Shown here: positions 48,338-57,771 of the stretch, piece after piece | Layout: every line of letters starts with the position of its first letter | Numbering within the stretch: position 1 is the first letter of the stretch | Source of the DNA: Rhodoferax sp. | Lineage (GTDB): Bacteria; Pseudomonadota; Gammaproteobacteria; Burkholderiales; Burkholderiaceae_C | Assembly (NCBI RefSeq): GCF_028689295.1 | Contig: NZ_JAQTWL010000002.1 | Coordinates: 248,001-312,000 of the forward strand | Direction: 5' to 3' | DNA length: 64,000 nt | Translations under genes and position numbers: made by a program | The notes under the pieces: model-generated | The model's database searches: none | Told to the model about the DNA's origin: nothing | Seen by the model: only the letters and a program-made list of their open reading frames with translations

Positions 48338-49320
48338 GGTTGCAGATCACCCACGAAACGGTTTACGACTACCTGCCCGCGGTCGAAACCGCCCAGCACA
48401 TGGCCTACCTGACACCCTTGCACGGCGCCAGCCAGACCCTGCTCAGCCACAGCCTGCAGGTGGCGCCTGGGCCGGCGCAAATCAGCAGCACGCAGGACGT
48501 TTTTGGCAACACGCGCAGTTTCTTTTCGCTGCAAGTGCCGCACAACCAGCTTCAGGTGCTGGCCACCAGCCAGGTGCTCACGCAGGCGGTGCGCCTGCCC
48601 GCCAGCAACGTCGCCTGGGAGACGGTGCGCGAGCGCTTTCGCTACCAGGCCAGTGCCAGCTTCGACGCGGCCAACGAGTTTGTTTTTGCCTCGCCCATGG
48701 CGCCGCGCCAAGGCGAGTTTGCCGTCTATGCCCGTCCCAGCTTCAGCGCCGGGGCAAGTCTGCTGACTGCGGCGCTCGACCTGATGCACCGCATTTACCG
48801 CGACTTCACCTACGAGAGCCAGAGCACCCAGGTCAACACCCCGGCGCTGGAGGCGCTGGCGCAGCGCAAGGGCGTGTGCCAGGACTTTGCCCACATCCTG
48901 ATTGCCTGCCTGCGCAGCATGGGCTTGCCGGCGCGCTATGTCAGCGGCTATCTGCTGACCCAGCCCGCGCCCGGCACCATCAAGCTCAGGGGCAGCGACG
49001 CCTCGCACGCCTGGGCTGCGGTGTACCTGCCCGATTTGCCCGAAGGCGAGCAATGGGTCGATCTGGACCCCACCAACGACCGCGCCGGCTGGCCGTCGCC
49101 CGGTGAAGACTATGTGACGCTGGCCGTGGGCCGCGACTTTTCCGACGTGTCGCCGATCCGCGGCGTGATCCACGGCGGCGCCAGCCACACGCTCAAGGTC
49201 GGAGTGACCGTGGAGACCGTGGCCGAGCCCCTGGTTTTGCCGCGCCAAACGCAGAGTCAAAGCCAGGGCTTTGGCCAGACACAAAGTCAAAGTCAGAATT
49301 CAAGCTTCAACAAACCGTGA
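48334..49320 (+). CDS. Transglutaminase-like cysteine protease/ligase
   Basis: 328 residues. The N-terminal bacterial transglutaminase domain (about 1-80) precedes the transglutaminase core. The catalytic triad is visible: Cys in KGVCQDFAH, His in ASHAWAAVYLP and Asp in VDLDPTND. The GTG start overlaps the ATP-grasp stop codon (GTGA), so the two are coupled. The last about 30 residues are a Gln/Ser-rich tail (TQSQSQGFGQTQSQSQN), built from a short repeat in the DNA. Family members may hydrolyse or cross-link peptides made by the ATP-grasp partner; activity is unproven. Confidence 0.9.
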   Translation: MRLQITHETVYDYLPAVETAQHMAYLTPLHGASQTLLSHSLQVAPGPAQISSTQDVFGNTRSFFSLQVPHNQLQVLATSQVLTQAVRLPASNVAWETVRERFRYQASASFDAANEFVFASPMAPRQGEFAVYARPSFSAGASLLTAALDLMHRIYRDFTYESQSTQVNTPALEALAQRKGVCQDFAHILIACLRSMGLPARYVSGYLLTQPAPGTIKLRGSDASHAWAAVYLPDLPEGEQWVDLDPTNDRAGWPSPGEDYVTLAVGRDFSDVSPIRGVIHGGASHTLKVGVTVETVAEPLVLPRQTQSQSQGFGQTQSQSQNSSFNKP

Positions 49321-49339
49321 CAACACAGGAACCATCGCC

Positions 49340-49795
49340 ATGAGCATCTACGCCAAACTCGCCCAACTCGGCATCACCCTGCCCCCGGTGGCCGCCCCCG
49401 CTGCCGCCTACGTGCCTTTTGTCCAAAGCGGCAAGCTGGTCTTTTTGAGCGGTCACCTGGCCAAGAAAGACGGCAAGGTCTGGGTCGGCCAATTCGGCAA
49501 GACCATGAGCGCCGAAGAAGGCAAGGCCGCCGCCCGCGCCGCCGCCATCGACCTGATGGGCACGCTGCACGCGGCGGTGGGCGACCTGAATCGCGTCAAG
49601 CGGATCGTCAAGCTGATGTCGCTGGTCAACTCCACGGGCGACTTCACCGAACAGCATCTGGTGACCAACGGCGCCAGCGAGCTGATCGGCGAAGTCTTCG
49701 GCGCCAAAGGCGCGCATGCCCGCAGCGCCTTTGGCGTGGCGCAAATCCCGCTGGGGGCTTGCGTTGAAATCGAGCTGATTGCCGAGGTGGACTGA
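49340..49795 (+). CDS. RidA-family protein (YjgF/YER057c/UK114)
   Basis: 151 residues. It belongs to the RidA superfamily, whose archetype hydrolyses reactive enamines and imines; members with an extended N-terminus have varied or unknown roles. Visible family segments: KLVFLSGHLAKKDGKVWVGQFG, MGTLHAAVGDL, VVGxG-like GEVFGAKGAHARSAFGVAQIPLGACVEIE. The key Arg in ARSAFGV is kept. It follows the transglutaminase gene with a 19-base gap and AGGA upstream, but it may simply be a neighbour. Confidence 0.88.
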   Translation: MSIYAKLAQLGITLPPVAAPAAAYVPFVQSGKLVFLSGHLAKKDGKVWVGQFGKTMSAEEGKAAARAAAIDLMGTLHAAVGDLNRVKRIVKLMSLVNSTGDFTEQHLVTNGASELIGEVFGAKGAHARSAFGVAQIPLGACVEIELIAEVD

Positions 49796-49813
49796 GCCGG
49801 GTTGCTGCGCCTG

Positions 49814-50305
49814 TCAAACCAGGCGTTCAATTTCCTGGGATGCCACCGCCTGCAATTGCGGGCTGCTTACTTTAGCGGGCGCTATTTCAGCCAGCGGCAC
49901 CAGCACAAAAGCCCGCTGCCACATGCGCGGGTGCGGCACCTGCAGCGTGGGGCTGGTGATGCTGGCATCGCCATAGAGCAGGATGTCGAGGTCGAGCGTG
50001 CGCGGCGCGTTGCGATAGGGCCGCTCGCGCCCTGCCCCGATTTCAAGTCGCTGCAAATGCAACAGCAGTTCGGGTGCGCTCAAGCGGGTTGATACCGCTA
50101 CCACGGCATTGATGAAATCAGGCCCTGCGGCATCGAGCGGCGCTGTGCGGTACAGGCTTGACGAGGCGATGAATCGCGTCTGCGGCAAGGCGGCGACGCT
50201 CTGCATGGCCGCCAGCACCGTTGCCTGCGCAGCGCCCAGATTGGCCCCCAGCGCGACGTAGGCCAGTACCTCTGGCCGTTCCGGGTTGGCCACGACCGTG
50301 TTCAA
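49814..50305 (-). CDS. folK: 2-amino-4-hydroxy-6-hydroxymethyldihydropteridine pyrophosphokinase
   Basis: 163 residues. It transfers pyrophosphate from ATP to the pterin in folate synthesis. Motifs: VALGANLG at the N-terminus, SSLYRTAPL, and ERPYRNAPRTLDLDILLYG, which holds the Asp residues binding magnesium and ATP. The start is a TTG (50305) that overlaps the pcnB stop (TTGA); an in-frame GTG at 50293 is an alternative. No ATG fits. Confidence 0.93.
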   Translation of the reverse strand: MNTVVANPERPEVLAYVALGANLGAAQATVLAAMQSVAALPQTRFIASSSLYRTAPLDAAGPDFINAVVAVSTRLSAPELLLHLQRLEIGAGRERPYRNAPRTLDLDILLYGDASITSPTLQVPHPRMWQRAFVLVPLAEIAPAKVSSPQLQAVASQEIERLV

Positions 50306-51900
50306 TCCTGTGGTTCTTGCGCCGCTGCATCACCCGCGCCGCGACCCGTCGGGCGGCGGCGACGGCGACGCTTTTTGGGCGCTTGAGCATCATCGCCTGA
50401 AAGCGCGTCAGCAGGCAGTTCTGGCCGCTCGGCTGCGGCTGCGTCCGTGGCCACAGGATGCACGTCATCTGCGGCACGACTCGGCACCGGGTGCACGCGC
50501 GGTGCGCGCGGCGCCCGTGCCGGCCGGGCGCGCTGCTGCTGTTCCAGTTTGACTTCATCGACCATGTCGTTGCGCAGGTCGTCGTTGGCCATGCTGAAAG
50601 CCTCCCACCAGTCCGACAGCACCATGTCGAGTTCACCGTTTTCAGCGCGCAGGCGCATGAAGTCAAAGGCCGCCCGAAAGCGCGGCTGCTCGACCAGGCC
50701 AAACGGTGCGCTGCCCACGCGTTTTTCGAAGCGCGGTTGCATCAGCCAGATTTCACGCATGTCGCCGGCCAGCTTGCCGCGCCCGGAGACGTCGCCGATG
50801 CGCGCGCTGAACACGTCCTCGATGGCATCCTGCAAGGCCGGGTGCGAATGCTGCTGCGCCTTGATACGCGCTGCCCAGCCGTCGCGCACTTCGGCCCACA
50901 ACACGCAGGCCAGCAAAAAGCTCGGTGCCACCGGCTTGCCCTCGCCGACGCGGCGATCTGTGTCAAGTAATGCAGATTTGACAAACGGTGTCTCGGCGCG
51001 TTCCACCACCACGTCGAGCAGCGGGTAAATGCCGTGCGCCATGCCCAGCACCTTGAGCTGCTCGATGGAAGCCAGCGCGTGGCCGGTTTGCAGCAGCTTG
51101 AGCATCTCATCAAACAGACGGCTTTGGGGCACCTCGGCCAGTAGCGCCCTGGACTTGACCAGCGGTGTCGCAGTTTTGGGCTCCAGTTTGAAGCCAAGGC
51201 CATTAAGCTTGGCGGCAAAACGGATGGCGCGGATGATGCGCACCGGGTCTTCGCGGTAGCGCGCCGCGGCGTCGCCAATCATGCGGATGACGCGGTTCTT
51301 GGAGTCCTTGATGCCGTTGTGGTAGTCCACCACAATCTGCGTCTCGGGGTCGTAGTACATGGCGTTGATGGTGAAGTCACGGCGCACCGCGTCTTCTTCC
51401 TGCGGGCCCCAGACGTTGTCGCGCAGCACCCGCCCGGTGCTGTCCACCGCGTGTTTCATGCCAGCCAGCTCGCTCTTGCTGGTTTTCTCGTTGCCCGCCA
51501 CCTGCTCTGCGGCCACATTGTCCAGATAGGCGCGAAAGGTCGAGACCTCGATCACCTCATGTTCACGACCACGGCCATAGACCACATGCACGATGCGAAA
51601 GCGCCGGCCGATGATGAACGCGCGCCTGAACAGGCCCTTGACCTGCTCGGGCGTGGCATCGGTAGCGACGTCGAAGTCTTTGGGCGCCAGGCCCAGCATC
51701 AGGTCGCGCACGGCGCCCCCGACGATGTAGGCCTCGAAGCCCGCATTTTTGAGCGTGCGCACCACGTTGAGCGCGCGCTCATCGACGAGTTTGGGGTTGA
51801 TGCCGTGCTCTTGCGGGCCAATTTCTGCACGCTTGCCGAACGGGTTTTTGATCTCCGGTGCCGATTTGCCCAGGAGCCTGTTGATGAATTTTTTAATCAT
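50302..51900 (-). CDS. pcnB: Poly(A) polymerase I
   Basis: 532 residues. Class II nucleotidyltransferase that adds poly(A) tails to RNA and promotes decay. The nucleotide-binding motif GGAVRDLMLGLAPKDFDVAT with the catalytic Asp pair is near residue 60, followed by RRFRIVHVVYGRGREHEV. The C-terminus is Arg/Pro/Ala-rich and strongly basic (KKRRRRRRPTGR), which fits RNA binding. It overlaps folK by 4 bases. Confidence 0.93.
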   Translation of the reverse strand: MIKKFINRLLGKSAPEIKNPFGKRAEIGPQEHGINPKLVDERALNVVRTLKNAGFEAYIVGGAVRDLMLGLAPKDFDVATDATPEQVKGLFRRAFIIGRRFRIVHVVYGRGREHEVIEVSTFRAYLDNVAAEQVAGNEKTSKSELAGMKHAVDSTGRVLRDNVWGPQEEDAVRRDFTINAMYYDPETQIVVDYHNGIKDSKNRVIRMIGDAAARYREDPVRIIRAIRFAAKLNGLGFKLEPKTATPLVKSRALLAEVPQSRLFDEMLKLLQTGHALASIEQLKVLGMAHGIYPLLDVVVERAETPFVKSALLDTDRRVGEGKPVAPSFLLACVLWAEVRDGWAARIKAQQHSHPALQDAIEDVFSARIGDVSGRGKLAGDMREIWLMQPRFEKRVGSAPFGLVEQPRFRAAFDFMRLRAENGELDMVLSDWWEAFSMANDDLRNDMVDEVKLEQQQRARPARAPRAPRVHPVPSRAADDVHPVATDAAAAERPELPADALSGDDAQAPKKRRRRRRPTGRGAGDAAAQEPQD

Positions 51901-51932
51901 TGTTGTTGGTGTTTTTAACTACGGCTGCCATT

Positions 51933-52604
51933 CTAAAAAAGATCAAGTATGCGCCAGCCGCGCGCCAGCGCAATGGCGCGCAGCCGGTCTTCTGGGTTGG
52001 TGGCCACCGGATGCGTCACTTTTTCCAGCAGCGGCAGGTCGTTCATGGAGTCGCTGTAAAAGCTGCTCTCCACGGTGGCCCAGGACAGGTTGCGCTCGGC
52101 CAGCCACTGCTCCACCCGCGCCACCTTGCCTTCGCGAAACGACGGCGTGCCGACAATCTCGCCGCTGAACCAGCCGCTGCCCGCATCAAGCGCCAGCTCA
52201 ACGGCGATCAGTTCGGTCACGCCAAAGGCGCTGGCGATGGGGCGCGTGATGAATTCGTTGGTGGCGGTCACGATCACCACCGCGTCGCCGGCGGCCTGGT
52301 GCTGCTGCACCAGCGACAGGGCGGTGGGCCGGATGGCGGGCTGCATCACCGTCGCCATGAATTGGGCATGTGCCGCATGCGACTTTTCAGCGCCTTGCGC
52401 GCAGAGGGCCGCCGTGGCAAAGCGCACATACGCATGGATGTCGAGCGTGCCGGCCTGGTATTGCGCATAAAAGGCGTCGTTTTGCCGGGTGAACTCAATC
52501 GGATCATGCCAGCCCAGCCGGGTGGTGAAGGCATTCCACTCGTAATCGGAATCCAGCGGGACCAGGGTGTGATCCAGGTCGAACAGGGCCAGTTTTGTTG
52601 TCAT
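51933..52604 (-). CDS. HAD-IB family phosphatase
   Basis: 223 residues. The catalytic motif is LFDLDHTLVPLDSD with the nucleophile and acid Asp (D8 and D10), and motif III/IV is DSMNDLPLLEKV. This subfamily is related to SerB-type phosphoserine phosphatases; substrate unknown. It is coupled to hda by an ATGA overlap and to pcnB by a 32-base gap. Confidence 0.88.
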   Translation of the reverse strand: MTTKLALFDLDHTLVPLDSDYEWNAFTTRLGWHDPIEFTRQNDAFYAQYQAGTLDIHAYVRFATAALCAQGAEKSHAAHAQFMATVMQPAIRPTALSLVQQHQAAGDAVVIVTATNEFITRPIASAFGVTELIAVELALDAGSGWFSGEIVGTPSFREGKVARVEQWLAERNLSWATVESSFYSDSMNDLPLLEKVTHPVATNPEDRLRAIALARGWRILDLF

Positions 52605-53287
52605 GCGTTGTCCATCATGGCTTTGATCAGGGGAATGGTGATGGCGCGCTGGGTTTGCAAGGCGTAACCATCCATCAGGTCGAGCAGTTCCATCAGGCTG
52701 CCCAAATCACGGCTGAAGCGCGTCAGCATGAAGTCCATCACCTCGTCGCTCAAAAAGATGCCCCGCGCGTCGGCGGCCTGGCGCAACACGGCGCGGCGCT
52801 CGGTCTCGCTCAGGGCCTGCAGGGCAAAGACATGGCCGCCGCCCAAGCGAGTGCGCAGGTCGTCGCGCAGCTTCAGGTCGGCGGGCGGCAGGCCGCCGCT
52901 GGCCAGCACCGCCATTTGCAGGGTCTGGGCGTGGACAAACCAGTTGAACGCGACTTGCTGCTGCGCGCTGCTGTAGGCGTGCACGTCGTCCATCAGCACG
53001 CAGGCCCAGGATTCATCGAACTCCGGCGCCACTGGCGCACTGGCATCGAGCCAGCCTGCTGCTACGCCCTGCTCTTGCAGCGCCGCGCGCACGGCCTTGA
53101 GCAAATGGGTTTTGCCGCAGGCGCTACCGCCCCATAGATAGGTGGGGACCGGTGTTCGCACTATGTCACCAGCGCGTCCAAGCCAAAGTTTCAGGTGCGC
53201 CAGCGCCGCCTCGTTGGGACCCGGGAAGTAGTTTGCAAGGCCGGGACCGGTGGGCAGGCCCATGTCCAGCACCAGTTGTTGCATCAT
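52601..53287 (-). CDS. hda: DnaA regulatory inactivator Hda
   Basis: 228 residues. Hda stimulates hydrolysis of DnaA-bound ATP when tethered to the beta clamp and so limits re-initiation. A clamp-binding peptide QLVLDMG sits at the N-terminus. The AAA+ core has Walker A GGSACGKTHLL, a Walker B region LMDDVHAYS, and the C-terminal sensor motifs. It overlaps the AI-2E permease gene (stop in ATGATG) and the HAD gene (ATGA). A second in-frame ATG at 53284 is possible. Confidence 0.92.
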   Translation of the reverse strand: MMQQLVLDMGLPTGPGLANYFPGPNEAALAHLKLWLGRAGDIVRTPVPTYLWGGSACGKTHLLKAVRAALQEQGVAAGWLDASAPVAPEFDESWACVLMDDVHAYSSAQQQVAFNWFVHAQTLQMAVLASGGLPPADLKLRDDLRTRLGGGHVFALQALSETERRAVLRQAADARGIFLSDEVMDFMLTRFSRDLGSLMELLDLMDGYALQTQRAITIPLIKAMMDNA

Positions 53288-54378
53288 GCGTCTGGCATGT
53301 CCTGGTAGAGCGCGCTGGCAAGATACGCCGAGCGCAAGCGGCGAATGGCCACCAGCAGCACGGCGCTCAGCGGCAGGGCAATCAACACGCCGACAAAACC
53401 CAGCAAATGGCCAAACGCCAGCAAGACAAAAATAACGGCCACCGGGTGCAGCCCCATGCGCTCGCCCACCAGGCGCGGGGTCAAAAAGAAACTCTCCACC
53501 AGTTGGCCCAGGCCATACACCACGGCCACCATCACCAGCGCGCTCACGTGTCCCGTCTGCGCAGAAAACTCCAGAAAACCCGCCAGCGTGGCCAGAATCA
53601 GCCCCAGCCCGAAGCCCAGGTACGGAATGGCCACCGCCAGGCCGGTAAAAACGCCAATCGGCAGCGCCAGGTCCAGGCCGAACAGCGCCAGCCCGACGCT
53701 GTAGTACACCGCCAGCACCACCATCACCAGCAACTGGCCGCGCAAGTATTGACCCAGCACGCCGTCGGCCTCGGCAGTAAAACTGTCCACCGCCGGGCGC
53801 AGCCGCGGTGGCACCAGCACCAGCAGCAGGTCAACAAAGCGGCGCCATTCCATCAGCAGGTAAAACAGCACCACCGGGATCAGCACGGCATTGCCGATCA
53901 GCGACAGTGCCACGCTGCCGCCGAGCTTGGCCGAGGCCAGCAAGCGCCCCAGCAGGTCTTCAAAATTGGCGCTCAGGTGCTCCATGGCAAAGGCCTTGAG
54001 TCCGGCCACGTCGAACGACACATGCAGGCCGAATTGCGCCAGGAAAGGTTGCAGAAACAAATTGAAGCGATCCAGCAGCGGCGGCACCTGCTCGCGCAAC
54101 AACGGCAGTTGCTTGATCAGAATCGGCACCACCAGCAACATGAGTGCGAGCAGCATCAGCAGGAAAACCACTTCCACCAGCACCACCGCCAGCAGCCGGG
54201 GTATGCGGCCCCGGCCCAGATTGTCGAGCCAGTCCACCACCGGCGTCAGCGCATAGGCCAGAATGGCCGCCACCACAAACGGCGTCAGCACCGGCGCCAG
54301 CAGCCAAAGCATGGCCACGGTGCCCAACAACAGCGCAAACCAGGCCGAGGCTCTTTTTTGTGTGGAAGTGAATTGCAT
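53284..54378 (-). CDS. AI-2E family (PerM-like) membrane permease
   Basis: 364 residues with about eight membrane helices, of the UPF0118/AI-2E exporter family (YdiK/PerM). Family members export autoinducer-2, sodium or other solutes; which is not told by sequence. The conserved C-terminal region [22 protein letters not shown] is present. I placed the start at 54378 (MQFTSTQ), where homology begins; a longer frame extends into the purM leader. It is the first gene of a coupled run with hda, the HAD phosphatase and pcnB/folK. Confidence 0.88.
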   Translation of the reverse strand: MQFTSTQKRASAWFALLLGTVAMLWLLAPVLTPFVVAAILAYALTPVVDWLDNLGRGRIPRLLAVVLVEVVFLLMLLALMLLVVPILIKQLPLLREQVPPLLDRFNLFLQPFLAQFGLHVSFDVAGLKAFAMEHLSANFEDLLGRLLASAKLGGSVALSLIGNAVLIPVVLFYLLMEWRRFVDLLLVLVPPRLRPAVDSFTAEADGVLGQYLRGQLLVMVVLAVYYSVGLALFGLDLALPIGVFTGLAVAIPYLGFGLGLILATLAGFLEFSAQTGHVSALVMVAVVYGLGQLVESFFLTPRLVGERMGLHPVAVIFVLLAFGHLLGFVGVLIALPLSAVLLVAIRRLRSAYLASALYQDMPDA

Positions 54379-54475
54379 TGAAATGGCGAAAAGCCAACCC
54401 CTTAAAATCAGCCCAAATTCTATCGGGCTTAAGGCGCGCCGCCAGCCCATCCCTTGGCCCTACCTGCACATTGTT

Positions 54476-55519
54476 ATGACCCAATCCACCGCTCCCCTTT
54501 CCTACAAAGCCGCTGGCGTTGACATCGACGCCGGCGACGCGCTGGTGGAGCGCATCAAGCCGCTGGCCAAAAAAACCATGCGCGAAGGCGTGCTGGCGGG
54601 CATTGGCGGCTTTGGCGCGCTGTTTGAAGTGCCCAAGCGCTACAAAGAGCCGGTGCTGGTGAGCGGCACCGACGGTGTCGGCACCAAGCTCAAGCTGGCG
54701 TTCGAGTGGCAGATGCACGACACCGTGGGCATTGACCTGGTGGCCATGAGCGTCAACGACGTGCTGGTGCAAGGCGCCGAGCCGCTGTTTTTTCTGGACT
54801 ACTTTGCCTGCGGCAAGCTCGATGTGGACACCGCCGCCGCCGTGGTGGGTGGCATTGCCAAAGGCTGCGAGCTATCCGGCTGCGCCCTGATCGGCGGCGA
54901 AACCGCTGAAATGCCTGGCATGTACCCGGCCGGTGAATACGACCTGGCCGGTTTTGCCGTCGGTGCGGTGGAAAAATCCAAGATCCTGACCGGCGCAGAT
55001 GTCAAGCCGGGCGACGTGGTGCTGGGCCTGGCCTCCAGCGGCGCGCATTCCAACGGGTTCAGCCTGGTGCGCAAATGCATCGAGCGCGCAGAGAACGCCG
55101 GCACCGTGCCCGCCACACTCGACGGCAAACCGTTCAAGCAGGCGCTCATGGAGCCCACCCGCCTCTACGTCAAGAACGTGCTGGCCGCGCTGGCCGCGCA
55201 CCCCATCAAAGCGCTGGCCCACATCACCGGTGGCGGTTTGCTGGAAAACATTCCGCGCGTGCTGCCCGACGGCACCGCAGCGCATCTGGTCAAAGGCAGC
55301 TGGCCAATGACCGAACTGTTCACCTGGCTGCAAGCCACGGCCGGCATTGACGACATCGAGATGAACCGCACTTTCAACAACGGCATCGGCATGGTGGTCG
55401 TCATCGACGCCGCCCATGCCACCGCCTGCGCCGCCACGCTGCGCGCTGCGGGTGAAACGGTGTATGAAATCGGCGTGATCGCCGAGCGCGGCGACAACGC
55501 CGCAGTGCTGGTGCGCTGA
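54476..55519 (+). CDS. purM: Phosphoribosylformylglycinamidine cyclo-ligase
   Basis: 347 residues; E. coli PurM has 345. It converts FGAM to AIR in purine synthesis. Conserved parts: [13 protein letters not shown] at the N-terminus, [13 protein letters not shown] and [16 protein letters not shown], with [12 protein letters not shown] later. It is divergent from the AI-2E permease gene, the 97-base gap serving as the shared promoter region. Confidence 0.97.
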   Translation: MTQSTAPLSYKAAGVDIDAGDALVERIKPLAKKTMREGVLAGIGGFGALFEVPKRYKEPVLVSGTDGVGTKLKLAFEWQMHDTVGIDLVAMSVNDVLVQGAEPLFFLDYFACGKLDVDTAAAVVGGIAKGCELSGCALIGGETAEMPGMYPAGEYDLAGFAVGAVEKSKILTGADVKPGDVVLGLASSGAHSNGFSLVRKCIERAENAGTVPATLDGKPFKQALMEPTRLYVKNVLAALAAHPIKALAHITGGGLLENIPRVLPDGTAAHLVKGSWPMTELFTWLQATAGIDDIEMNRTFNNGIGMVVVIDAAHATACAATLRAAGETVYEIGVIAERGDNAAVLVR

Positions 55520-55620
55520 TTCCAGAGAATGAACCGAAGCCCATCGCGGCCAGGGTGCCGCTCCCACGGGGATGCTGACGCCTTTGCAGGAGGCCCACCC
55601 TCGGGCCGAAGGATGTAAGC

Positions 55621-56814
55621 GTGCCCCCGCAACCCCAGCCTTTGCGCAAGCTGCCCGCCAGCATCTGGGCGCTGGGCTTTGTCAGCCTGCTGATGGATGT
55701 GTCGAGCGAGCTCATCCACAGTCTGCTGCCGGTGTTCATGGTCACCACCTTGGGCATCAGCGTCTTTGTGGTCGGGCTGATCGAAGGCGCAGCCGAAGCC
55801 ACGGCGCTCATCGTCAAGGTGTTTTCCGGCGCCTTGAGCGACTACTGGGGCAAGCGCAAACCACTCGCCGTGCTGGGTTACGGCCTTGGCGCCTTAAGCA
55901 AGCCGTTGTTTGCGCTGGCCACCTCCAGCGGCTGGATCATCACCGCGCGACTGGCCGATCGTGTCGGCAAAGGCATCCGCGGTGCGCCGCGTGATGCGCT
56001 GGTGGCCGACCTCGCGCCGCCTGAACTGCGCGGCGCCGCCTTTGGCCTGCGCCAGTCGCTCGACACCGTGGGGGCTTTTTTGGGGCCGATGCTGGCCATC
56101 GGCTTCATGCTGCTCTGGCAGGACGACTTTCGCGCCGTGTTCTGGGTGGCCAGCGTGCCGGCTGTCCTGTGCGTGGCGCTGCTGGTGTGGGGCGTGCAGG
56201 AGCCCGATCGACCGGTAACGCACAGGCGCATCAACCCGATCAGCCGCGCCAACCTGGCCCGTTTGCAACCGGCCTACTGGTGGGTGGTGGGCGTGGGTGG
56301 CGTGTTCACGTTGGCACGGTTCAGCGAAGCCTTTCTGGTGCTGCGCGCGCAGCAAGGCGGCCTGGCGCTGGCCTGGACACCGGTGGTGCTGATCAGCATG
56401 AACATCGTCTATGCCGCCTGCGCCTATCCGTTTGGCAAACTGGCCGACAAGATGCGCCATACGGGGCTGCTGGGCTGGGGCCTGCTGCTGTTGATCGCCG
56501 CCGACGTGCTGCTGGCCACCAGCAACAACGGCTGGGTGTTTTGGCTGGGCGTGGCGTTATGGGGTTTGCACATGGCCATGACGCAAGGCCTGCTGGCCGC
56601 CATGGTGGCCGACACCGCACCCGCCGATTTACGCGGCACCGCCTACGGCTTTTTCAACCTGCTCAGCGGCGTGGCGATGCTGGTCGCCAGCGGGTTGGCG
56701 GGCTGGCTGTGGCAAACTTTCGGAGCCTCGTTCACCTTCATGGCGGGCATTGGCTTTGCGGCGCTGGCGCTGGGCTTGCTGGCGCTGCAGCCGCGCGGAT
56801 TGCCGCGCAGATAA
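55621..56814 (+). CDS. Major facilitator superfamily transporter
   Basis: 397 residues with 12 predicted helices. The MFS loop motif appears as GALSDYWGKRKPLAV between helices 2 and 3, and ADRVGKGIRGAPRDALVAD follows. It resembles the drug- or sugar-type efflux carriers common in proteobacteria; substrate unknown. The start is a GTG with AAGGA eight bases upstream. The gap of about 100 bases after purM shows no feature I can name. Confidence 0.85.
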   Translation: MPPQPQPLRKLPASIWALGFVSLLMDVSSELIHSLLPVFMVTTLGISVFVVGLIEGAAEATALIVKVFSGALSDYWGKRKPLAVLGYGLGALSKPLFALATSSGWIITARLADRVGKGIRGAPRDALVADLAPPELRGAAFGLRQSLDTVGAFLGPMLAIGFMLLWQDDFRAVFWVASVPAVLCVALLVWGVQEPDRPVTHRRINPISRANLARLQPAYWWVVGVGGVFTLARFSEAFLVLRAQQGGLALAWTPVVLISMNIVYAACAYPFGKLADKMRHTGLLGWGLLLLIAADVLLATSNNGWVFWLGVALWGLHMAMTQGLLAAMVADTAPADLRGTAYGFFNLLSGVAMLVASGLAGWLWQTFGASFTFMAGIGFAALALGLLALQPRGLPRR

Positions 56815-56850
56815 TGTTCTGATCTGGCTTTTTTACCTGGAGCAATTTTT

Positions 56851-57411
56851 ATGAAAACCTGTCTCATCGTAATCGACGCGCAAGAGTCCTTCCGGCAGCG
56901 GCCTTACTTCACTGACAACGACCTGCCCGCTTACATTGCCGCGCAAAACGCATTGATTGACGGCTGCGTGGCGCTGGGCGTGCCGATCGTGCGCGTGTTT
57001 CACGTCGATGGCCCCAAGCTTGCCAGCAACGCGTTTGCGCTGGAGTCCGGTTTTGTGAAGCCGCTGGCCGAGCTCAAGACGTTCGATGCCGCTGCCACCT
57101 TTCACAAGAACCGCCACAGCGCGCTGGTGGGAACCGGGCTGGACGTGTGGCTGGTACAAAACGGCATCCAGAAGCTGATCGTCAGCGGCATTCGCACCGA
57201 ACAATGCTGCGAAACCACCACCCGCCACGCCTCCGACCTGGGCTGGCGCGTGGACTACTGCCTGGACGCCACCCTGACCTGGGACATGCAGCATCTGGAC
57301 GGTACCGCCCTGGCAGCCGCCGACATCAAGGCGCGCACCGCGGCCGTCCTGAAAGACCGTTTTGCCACCATTTGCACCGTGCAGCAGGCGCTGGCGGGTG
57401 CCAAGAGCTAA
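56851..57411 (+). CDS. Isochorismatase-like cysteine hydrolase
   Basis: 186 residues of the isochorismatase superfamily. The catalytic triad is visible: Asp in VIDAQESF, Lys in TFHKNRHSAL and Cys in GIRTEQCCETTTRHA. Such enzymes hydrolyse amides or related compounds, as nicotinamidase does; the substrate is unknown. GGAGC lies before the ATG. Confidence 0.9.
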   Translation: MKTCLIVIDAQESFRQRPYFTDNDLPAYIAAQNALIDGCVALGVPIVRVFHVDGPKLASNAFALESGFVKPLAELKTFDAAATFHKNRHSALVGTGLDVWLVQNGIQKLIVSGIRTEQCCETTTRHASDLGWRVDYCLDATLTWDMQHLDGTALAAADIKARTAAVLKDRFATICTVQQALAGAKS

Positions 57412-57471
57412 GAAACCGGCACCTGGCGGGCGGATGACGTAGCAGCCTCCCCACCGAGCAAGGCATATGTT

Positions 57472-57771
57472 TCATGCCGGGAACTGCCTGGCCACATGCA
57501 CGACCGCTCGCACCATGAGCGTGCAATCGCCCTCATCCTGATCGAAATAAACAATGTAGTTTTCATGCGCCACCAGCTCATGAGCGCCAGCCACTCGGCC
57601 GCTGATGCGGCGTGGGAAATTCGGGTCAATGAGCCGGTCAACTTGCTCGTCAATCAGCAACCACAAGTCGACGGCTGCGGCTCTGTTGTCCCGTGCGATC
57701 CACACCTCAATGGCATCCAGGTCTTCATGGTATTCCGGGCGACGAACAACTCGCCACGATTTGCAGCTCAT
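57472..57771 (-). CDS. ParE/RelE-superfamily toxin
   Basis: 99 residues of the ParE/RelE toxin fold: RRPEYHEDLDAIEVWI at the N-terminus, then NFPRRISGRVAG and the C-terminal HENYIVYFDQDE with LMVRAVVHVARQF. ParE members poison gyrase and RelE members cut mRNA; I cannot tell which applies. The start overlaps the antitoxin gene stop (ATGA). Confidence 0.85.
   Translation of the reverse strand: MSCKSWRVVRRPEYHEDLDAIEVWIARDNRAAAVDLWLLIDEQVDRLIDPNFPRRISGRVAGAHELVAHENYIVYFDQDEGDCTLMVRAVVHVARQFPA

Noticed and set aside
53152-54381. A long plus-strand frame rich in Gln and His opposite the AI-2E permease
   Set aside because: It is the antisense of Leu/Val-rich membrane helices, which explains its Gln/His composition.
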